Origin: Afipia sp. OHSU_II-C1
GTDB lineage: Bacteria > Pseudomonadota > Alphaproteobacteria > Rhizobiales > Xanthobacteraceae
Assembly (NCBI RefSeq): GCF_000497575.1
Contig: NZ_APJI01000020.1
Span: forward strand, 1 to 64,000
Length of the DNA: 64,000 bases
Direction of reading: 5' to 3'
The position numbers were made by a program, and so were the translations under genes. Shown in pieces: positions 27,326 to 37,322 of this stretch. Under the pieces are notes generated by a model. It was not told the DNA's origin. It worked only from the letters and a program-made list of their open reading frames with translations, and did no database searches. The number at the start of each line of letters is the position of its first letter. Positions within the stretch are counted from its first letter, which is position 1.

Positions 27326-30300
27326 ATGATCGAACGCGTCATCGATTTTTCGGTCCGGCGCCGATGGCTCGTCCTGCTGATCACGCTGGCGGCGGTCGCC
27401 TCGGGTTTCTGGTCGCTGACCAGGCTTCCGATCGATGCGGTTCCGGATGTCACCAACGTCCAGGTCCAGGTCAACGCGGTAGCTCCGGCATTGACGCCGG
27501 TCGAAATCGAGAAGCAGGTCACCGTGGCACTGGAGACGGTGCTGGCCGGCACGCCCGGTTTGGAATCGACGCGGTCGTTCTCGCGAAACGGCTTCGCCCA
27601 GATCACGGCCGTATTCACCGACCGCACCAACATTTACTTCGCGCGCCAGCAGGTCTCGGAGCGCATCAATGAGGCCAAGGCCAATCTTCCGCCCGGTGTG
27701 GACATCAAGCTCGGGCCGATTTCGACGGGACTTGGCGAGATCTACTGGTGGGCGGTTGAATACGCCAAGCCGGGCGCAATTGCGCCGGTGCGCGACGGGC
27801 AGCCCGGATGGCAATCCGACGGGACGTACCTGACGTCCGAAGGTGAGCGCCTGATCGACGATTTTCAGCGGACGGTATACCTGCGCACCGTGCAGGACTG
27901 GATCATCCGCCCGCAGATGAAGACGGTCCCCGGGGTAGCTGGCGCCGACGCCATCGGCGGTTTCGTCAAGCAGTTTCAGGTGCAGCCCGACCCGTCAAAG
28001 CTGATCAGCTTTGGGCTTTCGCTCAACCAAGTCATTGAAGCGATTGAGGCCAACAACGTCAGCCGCGGCGCCAACTACATCGAACAAAATGGCGAAGGTT
28101 ACGTGGTCCGCGCGAGCGGCCGGGTCGAAAACATCGAAGACATCTCGCAAATCGTCGTGGCCACGCGAGCCGGAGTTCCGATCCGCGTCAAGGACGTTGC
28201 CAACGTCGTGATTGGTAAGGAGTTGCGCACCGGCAGCGCCAGCGTCAACGGCCGCGAGGTCGTCCTCGGAACGGCGCTGATGCTGATCGGAGGCAACAGC
28301 CGCACGGTCGCGGCCGCGGCGGATGCAAAGATCAAGGAGATCAGCCGCACGCTTCCGCCAGGCATCTATGCCCACACGGTACTCAACCGGACGCAATTGG
28401 TCGATGCCACGATCGAGACCGTCGCCACCAACCTGGCGGAAGGCGCCTTGCTCGTCATCGTCGTGCTGTTCCTCCTGTTGGGCAACCTGCGGGCCGCGGT
28501 GGTGACTGCGTGCGTCATCCCGGTCACCATGATGCTGACCGCAACGGGCATGCTGCAGGGCAAGATCAGCGCCAATCTGATGAGCCTGGGCGCCCTGGAT
28601 TTCGGACTGATCGTCGACGGCGCGGTGATCATCGCCGAAAACAGTCTGCGCCACCTCGCCGAACGTCAGCGCGAGGTCGGGCGAGCGCTGACGTTGGACG
28701 AACGGCTCCAGACCGTCAAGAAATCCGCCATCGAGATGATCCGACCGACAGTCTACGGCCAGCTCATCATTATTCTGGTCTACGTGCCGCTGCTGACATT
28801 CACGGGCGTCGAGGGCAAGACGTTCGAGCCGATGGCGCTGACGGTCATCATCGCGCTCGTTGCGGCCTTCGTCGTTTCGCTGACGTTCGTCCCGGCCATG
28901 GTCGCCCTCACCGTCACCAAGCCGGTCAACGAGCAAGAAAACGTCATCATCCGCAAGCTGAAGGCGGGCTATGCGCCGCTGTTAACACGGGTGATCGCGT
29001 TGCCGCTGCCGGCTATCGGCATAGCCGCGGTGCTGTTCATCGCGGCGAGTTTGCTATTCACCCGGCTGGGCCAGGAATTCACGCCAACGCTGGATGAGAA
29101 GAACATCGTGATGGAGATCAAGCGGATCCCGAGTACGTCGATAACCCAATCGCAGGCGATGCAACTCCAGATCGAGAGTGTCGTGAGCAAGTTTCCCCAG
29201 GTGGCGTTCGTGTTCTCCCGCACCGGAACGCCGGACCTTGCCGCCGACCCGATGCCGCCGAACGCGTCCGACACCTATATTATCGTCAAACCACAGGCCG
29301 AGTGGCCCGACCCGTCGATGACAAAGGATGGCCTCATCAAGCAGATCGAAGCGGAAGCCTCGAAACTGCTGGGCAACAAGCTTGGCTTCTCTCAACCGAT
29401 TGAAATGCGATTCAATGAGCTGATCGCCGGTGTACGCGAGGATCTGGCGGTCAAGGTGTTCGGCGATGATTTCGAAAAAATGCAGCAGACCGCGGGCAGC
29501 ATCGCCAGTGTGCTTCGGCGCATCGACGGCGCCCAGAATGTGAAGGTGGAAGAGACCGCTGGTCTTCCGTTCCTGGAGATCAAGATCGACAAGGCTGAAA
29601 TCGCCCGCCGCGGCCTCAGCCTGCTCGCGGTGCAGGATGTGATCGAAGCCGCGGTCGGCGGCCGGGTCGCCGGACTGGTATTCGAGGGCGATCGGCGTTT
29701 CCAGATCATCGTCAGGCTGAACGACAAACTGCGCAACGATATCGCGGCACTGGAAAATCTGCCGGTCCAACTGCCGCGACTGACGGCAAATGCCGCGGTG
29801 GCATCCGTGCCCCTTCGCGCTCTGGCAACATTCGAGCAAACCGAGGGTGCAAACCAGATCAGTCGTGAGAACGGTAAGCGGCGTGTCGTCGCGACCGCTG
29901 AAGTCCGTGGCCGGGATATCGGATCGTTGGTTGCCGAGGCGCAGACGGCCATTGGAGCAAAGGTCAAACTGGCGCCAGGGACTTGGCTCTCCTGGGGCGG
30001 GCAGTTCGAGAATTTCTCGATCGCTCGACAGCGTCTGATGTTCGTGGTCCCCGGATGTTTCCTCCTGATCTTCCTGCTGCTATTCGGCGCGCTCGGCTCC
30101 GCACGCGATGCATTACTGGTCTTCAGCGCGGTGCCCCTCGCGCTAACTGGCGGCATCGCCGCGCTTTGGCTGCGAGGAATGCCGTTCTCGATCTCGGCCG
30201 CCGTCGGCTTTATCGCACTTTCCGGAGTTGCCGTCCTGAACGGATTGGTGATGCTGAGCCAGATTCGAAGATTGATTTCGGAAGGTGTGGGTACGAGCGC

Positions 30301-30565
30301 CGCTATCAGCCAAGGCGCTCTGACGCGGTTTCGTCCGGTCATCATGACCGCGCTGGTCGCCTCGCTGGGCTTCGTGCCGATGGCGCTTGCGACCGGAACG
30401 GGAGCAGAAGTGCAGAAGCCGCTGGCGACCGTGGTGATCGGTGGCCTGTTGAGCGCGACACTGCTCACGCTGCTCGTTCTGCCGGCGCTTTATTCCTACT
30501 TCGCGTCCTTCGAAAGCCAGACAAAGCCCGACCGCGCGTTCATCCCGAGCCGGGCAGCAGAGTAG
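27326..30565 (+). CDS. CzcA-type heavy-metal RND efflux pump
   Basis: The 1079-residue proton-driven pump exports divalent metal from the periplasm. The TM4 proton-relay motif is DFGLIVDGAVIIAEN with Asp425, Asp431 and Glu438, equivalent to Asp402/Asp408/Glu415 of CzcA and characteristic of pumps for Co, Zn, Cd or Ni. The usual twofold RND design is present: 12 helices and two large periplasmic loops, with C-terminal GVAVLNGLVMLSQ and FRPVIMTALVASLGFVPMA motifs. Together with the repressor and adaptor upstream it is a three-gene unit. A decayed second copy of its C-terminal quarter lies at 32652-33130. Confidence 0.93.
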   Translation: MIERVIDFSVRRRWLVLLITLAAVASGFWSLTRLPIDAVPDVTNVQVQVNAVAPALTPVEIEKQVTVALETVLAGTPGLESTRSFSRNGFAQITAVFTDRTNIYFARQQVSERINEAKANLPPGVDIKLGPISTGLGEIYWWAVEYAKPGAIAPVRDGQPGWQSDGTYLTSEGERLIDDFQRTVYLRTVQDWIIRPQMKTVPGVAGADAIGGFVKQFQVQPDPSKLISFGLSLNQVIEAIEANNVSRGANYIEQNGEGYVVRASGRVENIEDISQIVVATRAGVPIRVKDVANVVIGKELRTGSASVNGREVVLGTALMLIGGNSRTVAAAADAKIKEISRTLPPGIYAHTVLNRTQLVDATIETVATNLAEGALLVIVVLFLLLGNLRAAVVTACVIPVTMMLTATGMLQGKISANLMSLGALDFGLIVDGAVIIAENSLRHLAERQREVGRALTLDERLQTVKKSAIEMIRPTVYGQLIIILVYVPLLTFTGVEGKTFEPMALTVIIALVAAFVVSLTFVPAMVALTVTKPVNEQENVIIRKLKAGYAPLLTRVIALPLPAIGIAAVLFIAASLLFTRLGQEFTPTLDEKNIVMEIKRIPSTSITQSQAMQLQIESVVSKFPQVAFVFSRTGTPDLAADPMPPNASDTYIIVKPQAEWPDPSMTKDGLIKQIEAEASKLLGNKLGFSQPIEMRFNELIAGVREDLAVKVFGDDFEKMQQTAGSIASVLRRIDGAQNVKVEETAGLPFLEIKIDKAEIARRGLSLLAVQDVIEAAVGGRVAGLVFEGDRRFQIIVRLNDKLRNDIAALENLPVQLPRLTANAAVASVPLRALATFEQTEGANQISRENGKRRVVATAEVRGRDIGSLVAEAQTAIGAKVKLAPGTWLSWGGQFENFSIARQRLMFVVPGCFLLIFLLLFGALGSARDALLVFSAVPLALTGGIAALWLRGMPFSISAAVGFIALSGVAVLNGLVMLSQIRRLISEGVGTSAAISQGALTRFRPVIMTALVASLGFVPMALATGTGAEVQKPLATVVIGGLLSATLLTLLVLPALYSYFASFESQTKPDRAFIPSRAAE

Positions 30566-30635
30566 AGGCTCTGTTGGATTGCAAAGACGTACATTGCGTC
30601 TCCCGTTCATACGAATAGCGAGCGCGTTTCCGGAA

Positions 30636-31166
30636 TCACCACGGCAGCATTCGCTGCATCACACGATCACGATGGATTAAGAGGTGTGCCATTGCCGCCG
30701 CAACGTGAACGCCGATCACTACGAGCAACGACCATTCCATAATTTGATGCCAGCCGTCGATCGCACGAACGCCTGAGGCACTTTCGGAGGCCAGCATCGG
30801 CAGACGGATCAAGAAGAAATACGACAGGCTCCATCCACGATACGAGGCAAACAGCCAGCCGGTTACGGTCGTTGCCAATACAAGCGCATAAAGCAGCCAG
30901 TGGACAGCTTCCGATGTCAGGCGTTGCCAGGGAGGAAGCGAGCCTTCCGGCGCCACCGGATGCGTGACTCGCCACCCGAAACGAACAACGATCAATGCGA
31001 GGATGGTGAACCCGAAAGAAACGTGAAACACCATGGCGCTGCCCGGCTGCGCGCCACGGTGAATGTCCGGCATGAACCAACCGATGGGATACTGCACCAC
31101 CAGCAGCGCAACAATGAGCCAATGAAAGACTTTGGCCGTTTTTCCGTAGTACAATCGCTGGCCCAT
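30636..31166 (-). CDS. Cytochrome b561 family protein
   Basis: The 176-residue four-helix membrane protein has His residues in helices (KVFHWLIVALL, MVFHVSFGF, AVHWLLYALVL, GVHVAAAMAHLL), as expected for two b-type hemes. It is a bacterial CybB-like quinol oxidoreductase that moves electrons from the quinone pool, for example to superoxide. It starts two bases after the stop of mbfA, so the two are co-expressed. Pairing an electron carrier with a ferritin-like iron exporter suggests a role in iron redox state under excess iron (inference). Confidence 0.87.
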   Translation of the reverse strand: MGQRLYYGKTAKVFHWLIVALLVVQYPIGWFMPDIHRGAQPGSAMVFHVSFGFTILALIVVRFGWRVTHPVAPEGSLPPWQRLTSEAVHWLLYALVLATTVTGWLFASYRGWSLSYFFLIRLPMLASESASGVRAIDGWHQIMEWSLLVVIGVHVAAAMAHLLIHRDRVMQRMLPW

Positions 31167-31168
31167 GA

Positions 31169-32137
31169 TTATGCCGCTCCGATCAGGATGCCGACCGCCA
31201 GCACGATCGCGCCGCCAAGCACGATCTGGAATACCGCCTGCAGGAACGGCGTGTCCATGTACCGCGTGCGAATGTAGGCAATCGCCCACAATTCAAGGAA
31301 GACGACGACGCCGGCGATCGTTGTTGCGATCCAGAACGCATTAAGCCAGGAATCGGGAACCAGATAGGGCAGCGTGTGGCCGAGGCCGCCCAACGTCGTC
31401 ATCAGTCCGCAGATAGCTCCGCGCAGCCACGGCGAACCACGTCCCGTCATCGATCCATCGTCTGACAGGGCCTCCGCGAACCCCATGCTGATGCCAGCGC
31501 CGATCGAGGCCGCGAGACCGACCAGGAATGTCTGCCAGTTATTGTGCGTCGCGAATGCCGCGGCGAAGAGCGGCGCAAGCGTCGACACCGAGCCGTCCAT
31601 CAATCCGGCAAGACCCGGTTGAACGTATTGCAGCACGAACATTCGCTTGCGGGTTTTGTCCTCCTCCTCGCGGGCGTCAGGGCTGAGGTTGCCAGTCAGT
31701 CTCGCAGCGAAGCTTTCGTGACCTTTCTCAATCTCGGCAAGATCGCCAAGCAGCTTGCGGACTCCAATGTCGCGGGTCTGTTCGGCGGCTTTTGTATAAA
31801 AACGCTCAGCCTCGAACTCCATTGTTTCGGCTTCTTTGCGGATAGTATCGAGGGAGAGATTTTTGGTCAGCCAGATCGGACGGCGGCGCAGAAACCCGCG
31901 GACGTTGTTGCGCCGGATCGGCGGCAGATTGGGACCGAACCGTTGTTCGTACATTTCGAGCAGCAGGTGGCGATGGTTCTTTTCTTCCTCGGCCATCCGC
32001 TCGAAAATGCTGGCGGAGTCGGGATATCTGTTCATCAGATCTTCCGCGAAGCTCATGTAGATCCGGCTGTCCTCCTCCTCGCCCGAGATCGCGACGGCAA
32101 GCACTTCCCTTTCGGTCAGGTCCGCGAAATTCTTCAT
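31169..32137 (-). CDS. mbfA: Membrane-bound ferritin-like iron exporter MbfA
   Basis: The 322-residue protein is a fusion of an N-terminal erythrin/ferritin-like di-iron helical domain (about 1-160) with a C-terminal VIT1/CCC1-like transporter of about five helices (about 165-322). The iron ligands are [23 protein letters not shown] and EIEKGHE. This is the MbfA architecture of Bradyrhizobium and Agrobacterium, where it exports iron and protects against iron and peroxide. The start [11 protein letters not shown] is set by homology to that N-terminus. An iron control element lies 20-36 bases upstream, so repression by Irr in low iron is expected. Confidence 0.93.
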   Translation of the reverse strand: MKNFADLTEREVLAVAISGEEEDSRIYMSFAEDLMNRYPDSASIFERMAEEEKNHRHLLLEMYEQRFGPNLPPIRRNNVRGFLRRRPIWLTKNLSLDTIRKEAETMEFEAERFYTKAAEQTRDIGVRKLLGDLAEIEKGHESFAARLTGNLSPDAREEEDKTRKRMFVLQYVQPGLAGLMDGSVSTLAPLFAAAFATHNNWQTFLVGLAASIGAGISMGFAEALSDDGSMTGRGSPWLRGAICGLMTTLGGLGHTLPYLVPDSWLNAFWIATTIAGVVVFLELWAIAYIRTRYMDTPFLQAVFQIVLGGAIVLAVGILIGAA

Positions 32138-32156
32138 CGGAAGTTCCAGCGCACAA

Positions 32157-32173
32157 TTTAGAATGATTCTAAG
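32157..32173. promoter_or_regulatory. Irr-binding iron control element (ICE) before mbfA
   Basis: TTTAGAATGATTCTAAG matches the ICE consensus TTTAGAAnnnTTCTAAA at 13 of 14 fixed positions. It lies 20 bases before the mbfA start. Irr binds ICE sites when iron is low; mbfA is a known Irr-repressed gene in Bradyrhizobium. Confidence 0.85.
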
Positions 32174-32265
32174 TTGAATAAGGATGCCGCAGCGACAGGT
32201 CAAGTCCAGAGTCGCGTTGCCATTCCGAGAACGATCAACGCGGTGTGTCGCGAGCGAGGGCAAAA

Positions 32266-32475
32266 ATGCAGAAGGTCAAATATCGTCTGATCAACCCGCG
32301 GCTGGCGCCGCGACGGACCGAGTTGGAGCTACCTGGAGGGCGGGAGAGCTTCAGCCGCGCGCGAATGGTTCGCGCGAACAGGTCTGGCATTGTGTGCTCT
32401 TTTCGGAAGGCGCTCAGCACGGGATCGAGTTGCTTTTATCCTTACGACAACGAGCTTTGCGTGACTCGACGGTAA
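32266..32475 (+). pseudogene. Frameshifted remnant of a hypothetical gene
   Basis: The frame begins [20 protein letters not shown], then protein-like sequence continues in another frame (GELQPRANGSREQVWHCVLF, SEGAQHGIEL), and returns to the first frame for FYPYDNELCVTRR before a stop. Two compensating shifts around 32337 and 32430 would restore one protein. The pattern resembles a conserved hypothetical family of Bradyrhizobiaceae, but I cannot name it with certainty. It lies just upstream of another gene remnant. Confidence 0.45.
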
Positions 32476-32651
32476 TTTTGAACCAGCGGAATAGAGACTA
32501 CTGCATCGCGCCGTTCCGATCCAGATGCTGCAGCGTTGGCGCCGATGTTTGCGGTGCCGGGGGCCGGTAGCTCAGCGATGAGTGCGGTCAGATCAGATCG
32601 TGTTGAAGCGCTTGCGCCATTGCACGATAACGACAAGGGCTTCCTTCAGGC

Positions 32652-33130
<479 letters not shown>

Positions 33131-33289
33131 TCATCGAAGCTGATATCAAACCCAATCGTCGATACAAATGGACCGATGCAGCGCGCTCGTTGCTCGTGTC
33201 GTCCGACGATCGCTGGATTGCAGCTTCCCGCGAACTAAATATTTTTCCTTCCCCTGCGCAAGCTGGCGTGAATTCAGGATCTCGAAAGA

Positions 33290-33994
33290 CTAGCATTTCG
33301 GCTGAATGAACTTTCCGATCTCATTGGGATTTGCAAAGATTACGGCCGCTCGATCGCCCATCATTCCCGCGGGCATGATTGCGGGGACATCTTTCTCCGG
33401 CCCATCCTTACTTGAATCGGTCATAAAACGGAGATTGCGTTCCCAGAACGTGCGCGTCTTCCCATCGACGGTGGTGACCCGATAGGTATCACGGCAATAG
33501 GTGAGCGCCTTCACCTGTCTGGCAGGCTCGATCTTTTTCAGGTTCGGGTCGCGACCGCCACTCACCATTCCGCCCATGCCCTTCATCGGCATCTGTGTGG
33601 ATCGTTTCGGCGCGGCCCCCGGTTTGGTAGCCTCCTTGAGGAATGCCAAAAGATCGGCGCGAACCCCGGCTTCTTTGATACCCTCAAACGGCATGAGATT
33701 GTCCGGAACCATGTGCTGCGGATCGATCAACCATTCATCGAGAGTCTTGTCGTTCCAGACAATTCCGGACGACTTCAGCGCATCCGAATAGCGCTCGAAG
33801 CTCGCCAAGCTACCCGCCTTGCGACCCCAAAGATCGGCCAGGCTCGGTCCCGTCATGTTGCGACCCGGTTCGAGGGAATGGCACGCCGCGCATGCCCTGA
33901 AGTCGCTCCGTCCCCGATCGACGTCACCGGGTTGTGCAATCGCTCCGGAAGCAACGGCGACGCCAGCGAACACCAACATCCATAGCCTCTTCAT
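33290..33994 (-). CDS. Exported c-type cytochrome, copper-cluster associated
   Basis: The 234-residue protein has a signal peptide (cut near SGAIAQ), then a class I cytochrome c domain with heme motif CAACH (about residue 35) and a distal Met in the NLMPFEGI segment near residue 98. After about residue 125 there is a Met/Pro/Gly-rich linker (MPMKGMGGM). A C-terminal domain of about 80 residues follows (YCRDTYRVTTVDGKTR, WERNLRFMTDSS) that I do not recognise. GGAGGAG precedes the ATG, which overlaps the stop codon of the 44-residue membrane peptide gene. It is the last gene of the long copper cluster and may carry electrons to or from its oxidases. Confidence 0.85.
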   Translation of the reverse strand: MKRLWMLVFAGVAVASGAIAQPGDVDRGRSDFRACAACHSLEPGRNMTGPSLADLWGRKAGSLASFERYSDALKSSGIVWNDKTLDEWLIDPQHMVPDNLMPFEGIKEAGVRADLLAFLKEATKPGAAPKRSTQMPMKGMGGMVSGGRDPNLKKIEPARQVKALTYCRDTYRVTTVDGKTRTFWERNLRFMTDSSKDGPEKDVPAIMPAGMMGDRAAVIFANPNEIGKFIQPKC

Positions 33995-34125
33995 CGGTCT
34001 CCTCCCTTGTTGGACGAGCGCAGATATTTGACGAGCGCCACCGCCGCGAGCAGCAGGACGATCACCACCAGCAGTCCGATGAGTCCCATTCCCAACATCA
34101 TGCCGGGCGCCATTTCGTGCATCAT
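33991..34125 (-). CDS. 44-residue single-span membrane peptide in the copper cluster
   Basis: A very short frame encodes MMHEMAPGMMLGMGLIG, a hydrophobic helix and a basic tail (KYLRSSNKGGDR). It has GGAG before its ATG, follows cusA by 11 bases, and its TGA overlaps the cytochrome c ATG (GATGA). The N-terminal six Met plus His are outside or at the edge of the helix and could bind Cu(I). It is probably a small subunit of the neighbouring efflux or cytochrome system. Its size makes it easy to miss. Confidence 0.6.
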   Translation of the reverse strand: MMHEMAPGMMLGMGLIGLLVVIVLLLAAVALVKYLRSSNKGGDR

Positions 34126-34136
34126 GGATCATCTCC

Positions 34137-37100
34137 TCAGTTGGCAGGCTCTGGAATGCGTGGTCGCCGTTTCGATGTCGGGGTTGATGACGTCATCGGC
34201 CCGTGAGGACCTTCCGGCAACCGGAAGCCCTTGATCAGGCCGAAGATCGCCGGGATCACGACCAGCGTCAGCACTGTTGACGAGATCATGCCGCCGATCA
34301 TCGGCACCGCGATCCTCTGCATGATTTCCGATCCGGTACCGGTGCTCCACATGATCGGCAGGAGGCCCGCCATGATAGCAACGACCGTCATCATCTTGGG
34401 GCGGACGCGCTCAACCGCGCCTTCCATGATGGCGTCGTAAAGATCCGCTCGCGTGACCAAGCGGCCCTCAGCCGTACGCTTTGTTTCGATCTCGGAATAG
34501 GCCTGATTGAGATAGATCAGCATGACGACACCGGTCTCGGCGGCAACGCCCGCAAGTGCGATGAACCCGACGGCGACGGCGACGGAAAGGTTGAAGCCGA
34601 GCCACCACATCAGCCAGAGGCCGCCCACTAAGGAGAACGGCAGCGACAGCATGACGATCATGGTCTCGGTGATCGAACGGAAGTTCAGATACAGCAGCAG
34701 GAAAATGATCAGCAACGTCACCGGGACAACGATCTTGAGGCGCGCGGTGGCACGCTCGAGGTATTCATACTGTCCGCTCCACATCACGTAGTAACCAGGC
34801 GGAAACTGAATGCTGGCCTGTACCGCCTTTTGCGCATCGGCGACATACCCGCCGAGATCGCGGTCACGAATATCGACGTAGACGTAGCTCGCGAGCTGCC
34901 CGTTTTCGGTCCGGATCGAGGTCGGCCCGGGATCTAGACTGATCTTGGCGACCTCGCCCAGTGGTACAGCGCCGCCCTGTGGCATTGGCACAAGCACGTC
35001 GGACGCGATCTTGCGGGGATTGTCGCGGAGGTCGCGAGGATACCGCATGTTGACCGTAAAGCGCTGACGGCCCTCGACGGTGGTGGTCACCGTCTGTCCG
35101 CCGAGGGCAGTGGCGATGGTGTCCTGCACGTCCTGGATCATGATGCCGTAACGCGCGAGCGCCATCCGATCAGGCGTGATGTCCAGATAGTAACCGCCGA
35201 TGCCGCGCTCGGCATATGCGGAGGACGTGCCGGGCACAGCCTTCAGGACGCGCTCGACCTGCTTCGCCAGCTTGTCGATCTCCACCAGATCCAGACCGAT
35301 CACCTTGACACCAACCGGGGTGCGAATTCCGGTTGACAGCATGTCGATGCGGGCCTTGATCGGCATGGTCCACGCATTGGAGACGCCCGGAAATTGTAAC
35401 GCCTTGTCCATTTTGGCGATCAGACTATCGATGGTCACGCCGGGCGGCCACTGCTCCTTCGGCTTGAGATTGATGATGGTTTCAAACATTTCCGAAGGCG
35501 CCGGATCGGTCGCGGTCGCGGCACGCCCAGCCTTGCCGAACACCGAGGCCACTTCCGGGAACGAGCGAATGATCCGGTCTTGGGTCTGCAGCAGTTCGCC
35601 CGCCTTGGTGACGGAAATGCCCGGCAAGGTCGTCGGCATGTAGAGCAACGTGCCCTCGTTCAAGTTGGGCATGAATTCCGTGCCGAGTTGGCGCGCGGGC
35701 CACACGGTGACAGCGAGTATTGCGACGGCGAGAACGATGACCAGCGTCTTCGCCCGCATTACGCCCTTAATGACTGGTCGGTAGATCCAGATCAGAAAGC
35801 GGTTAATCGGATTCTTGTGCTCCGGAACGATCCGCCCGCGGACGAAGATCACCATCAACGCAGGCACCAGCGTTACCGACAAAAGGGCAGCCGCCGCCAT
35901 CGCGAACGTCTTGGTGAAGGCCAGCGGGCTGAATAGCCGCCCCTCCTGCGATTCCAATGTGAAGATCGGCATAAAGGAGACAGTGATGATCAGTAGGCTG
36001 AAAAACAGCGCGGGCCCGACTTCGGATGCGGCATCGATCAGGATTTGGAGACGCGACTGACCGGGCACGGCACGTTCCAGACGTTTGTGCGCATTCTCGA
36101 TCATCACGATCGCCGCATCTACCATGGCCCCGATCGCGATCGCGATGCCGCCGAGGCTCATGATGTTTGATCCGATGCCGAGCAGCTTCATCGCGCCGAA
36201 CGCCATCAGTACGCCGACAGGCAGCATCAGAATGGCGACTAGCGCGCTCCTGACATGCAGCAGGAAGACGATACAGACCAGTGCGACGATGATGCTCTCC
36301 TCGAACAAGGTATGCTTGAGCGTCGCGATAGCGGCATTGATCAAGGTCGAGCGATCGTAGACCGGAACAATCTCGACCGACTTTGGCAGGCTGCTCGCGA
36401 TCTCCTTGAACCGTTCCTTGACGTTGTTGATGACGTCGAGAGCGTTGAGGCCAAATCGTTGCAGAATGATGCCGCTGGTGACCTCTCCTTCTCCGTTTAA
36501 TTCCGTAATGCCGCGCCGTTCGTCCGGGCCAAGTTCGACGCGGGCGACGTCGCGCAACAGCACGGGCGTGCCGTTGTCGGTCTTGAGCACAATGTTGCCG
36601 AGGTCGTTGATGTCCTTGATGTAGCCTCTGCCCCGGATGACATACTCGAACTCGGACAGTTCAACGGTTCGTCCGCCGACGTCGGCGTTGCTGGCGCGGA
36701 TCGCGTCACGCATCTTCTGCATGGTGATGCCGCGGTCGCGCATGCGCTGTGGGTCGAGAACGACGTTGTATTGGCGCACGAAGCCGCCGGCGCTCGCGAC
36801 CTCCGCGACGCCTCCCGCTTTCGCCAGCGCAAATTTCAGATTCCAGTCCTGAATGGCCCGCGTGTCTGCAAGATTGAGGTCCTTGGAGACCACGGCGTAC
36901 TGGTAGACCCAGCCGACCCCGGTGGCGTCGGGGCCAATGGTCGGCGTCACGCCGGACGGCAATCGCGGCGCGGCACCGTTGAGGAATTCGAGCACGCGCG
37001 AGCGCGCCCAGTAGATGTCCGTTCCGTCCTCGAAGATCACGTAGACGAAGGACACGCCGAAGAACGAAAACCCGCGCACCACCTTCGATTTCGGTACCGT

Positions 37101-37322
37101 CAGCATCGCCGTCGCCAGCGGATAGGTTACCTGGTCTTCGACGACCTGCGGCGCCTGACCCGAATATTCCGTGTAGACGATGACCTGCGTGTCCGAGAGG
37201 TCCGGAATCGCATCCAGCGGCAGGTGCACCAATGCATAGATGCCTGCAGCAGCCGCGAAACCCGCGCCGAACAATACCAACAGCAGATTGCGGGCCGACC
37301 AGGCGATCAGGCGTGCGATCAT
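34137..37322 (-). CDS. cusA: CusA-type Cu(I)/Ag(I) RND efflux pump
   Basis: The 1061-residue pump has the monovalent-metal TM4 signature IAIGAMVDAAIVMIEN, where CzcA-type pumps have DFGxxxDGA. This places it in the CusA/SilA branch that exports Cu(I) and Ag(I) from the periplasm or cytoplasm through the CusB adaptor. The duplicated 12-helix layout and Met-rich periplasmic loops (MRMKI-free but with RMRDRGITMQKMRD) are as expected. The start overlaps the end of cusB by four bases. CusF, a TolC-type channel and CusB are all encoded in the same direction within the cluster. Confidence 0.93.
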   Translation of the reverse strand: MIARLIAWSARNLLLVLFGAGFAAAAGIYALVHLPLDAIPDLSDTQVIVYTEYSGQAPQVVEDQVTYPLATAMLTVPKSKVVRGFSFFGVSFVYVIFEDGTDIYWARSRVLEFLNGAAPRLPSGVTPTIGPDATGVGWVYQYAVVSKDLNLADTRAIQDWNLKFALAKAGGVAEVASAGGFVRQYNVVLDPQRMRDRGITMQKMRDAIRASNADVGGRTVELSEFEYVIRGRGYIKDINDLGNIVLKTDNGTPVLLRDVARVELGPDERRGITELNGEGEVTSGIILQRFGLNALDVINNVKERFKEIASSLPKSVEIVPVYDRSTLINAAIATLKHTLFEESIIVALVCIVFLLHVRSALVAILMLPVGVLMAFGAMKLLGIGSNIMSLGGIAIAIGAMVDAAIVMIENAHKRLERAVPGQSRLQILIDAASEVGPALFFSLLIITVSFMPIFTLESQEGRLFSPLAFTKTFAMAAAALLSVTLVPALMVIFVRGRIVPEHKNPINRFLIWIYRPVIKGVMRAKTLVIVLAVAILAVTVWPARQLGTEFMPNLNEGTLLYMPTTLPGISVTKAGELLQTQDRIIRSFPEVASVFGKAGRAATATDPAPSEMFETIINLKPKEQWPPGVTIDSLIAKMDKALQFPGVSNAWTMPIKARIDMLSTGIRTPVGVKVIGLDLVEIDKLAKQVERVLKAVPGTSSAYAERGIGGYYLDITPDRMALARYGIMIQDVQDTIATALGGQTVTTTVEGRQRFTVNMRYPRDLRDNPRKIASDVLVPMPQGGAVPLGEVAKISLDPGPTSIRTENGQLASYVYVDIRDRDLGGYVADAQKAVQASIQFPPGYYVMWSGQYEYLERATARLKIVVPVTLLIIFLLLYLNFRSITETMIVMLSLPFSLVGGLWLMWWLGFNLSVAVAVGFIALAGVAAETGVVMLIYLNQAYSEIETKRTAEGRLVTRADLYDAIMEGAVERVRPKMMTVVAIMAGLLPIMWSTGTGSEIMQRIAVPMIGGMISSTVLTLVVIPAIFGLIKGFRLPEGPHGPMTSSTPTSKRRPRIPEPAN

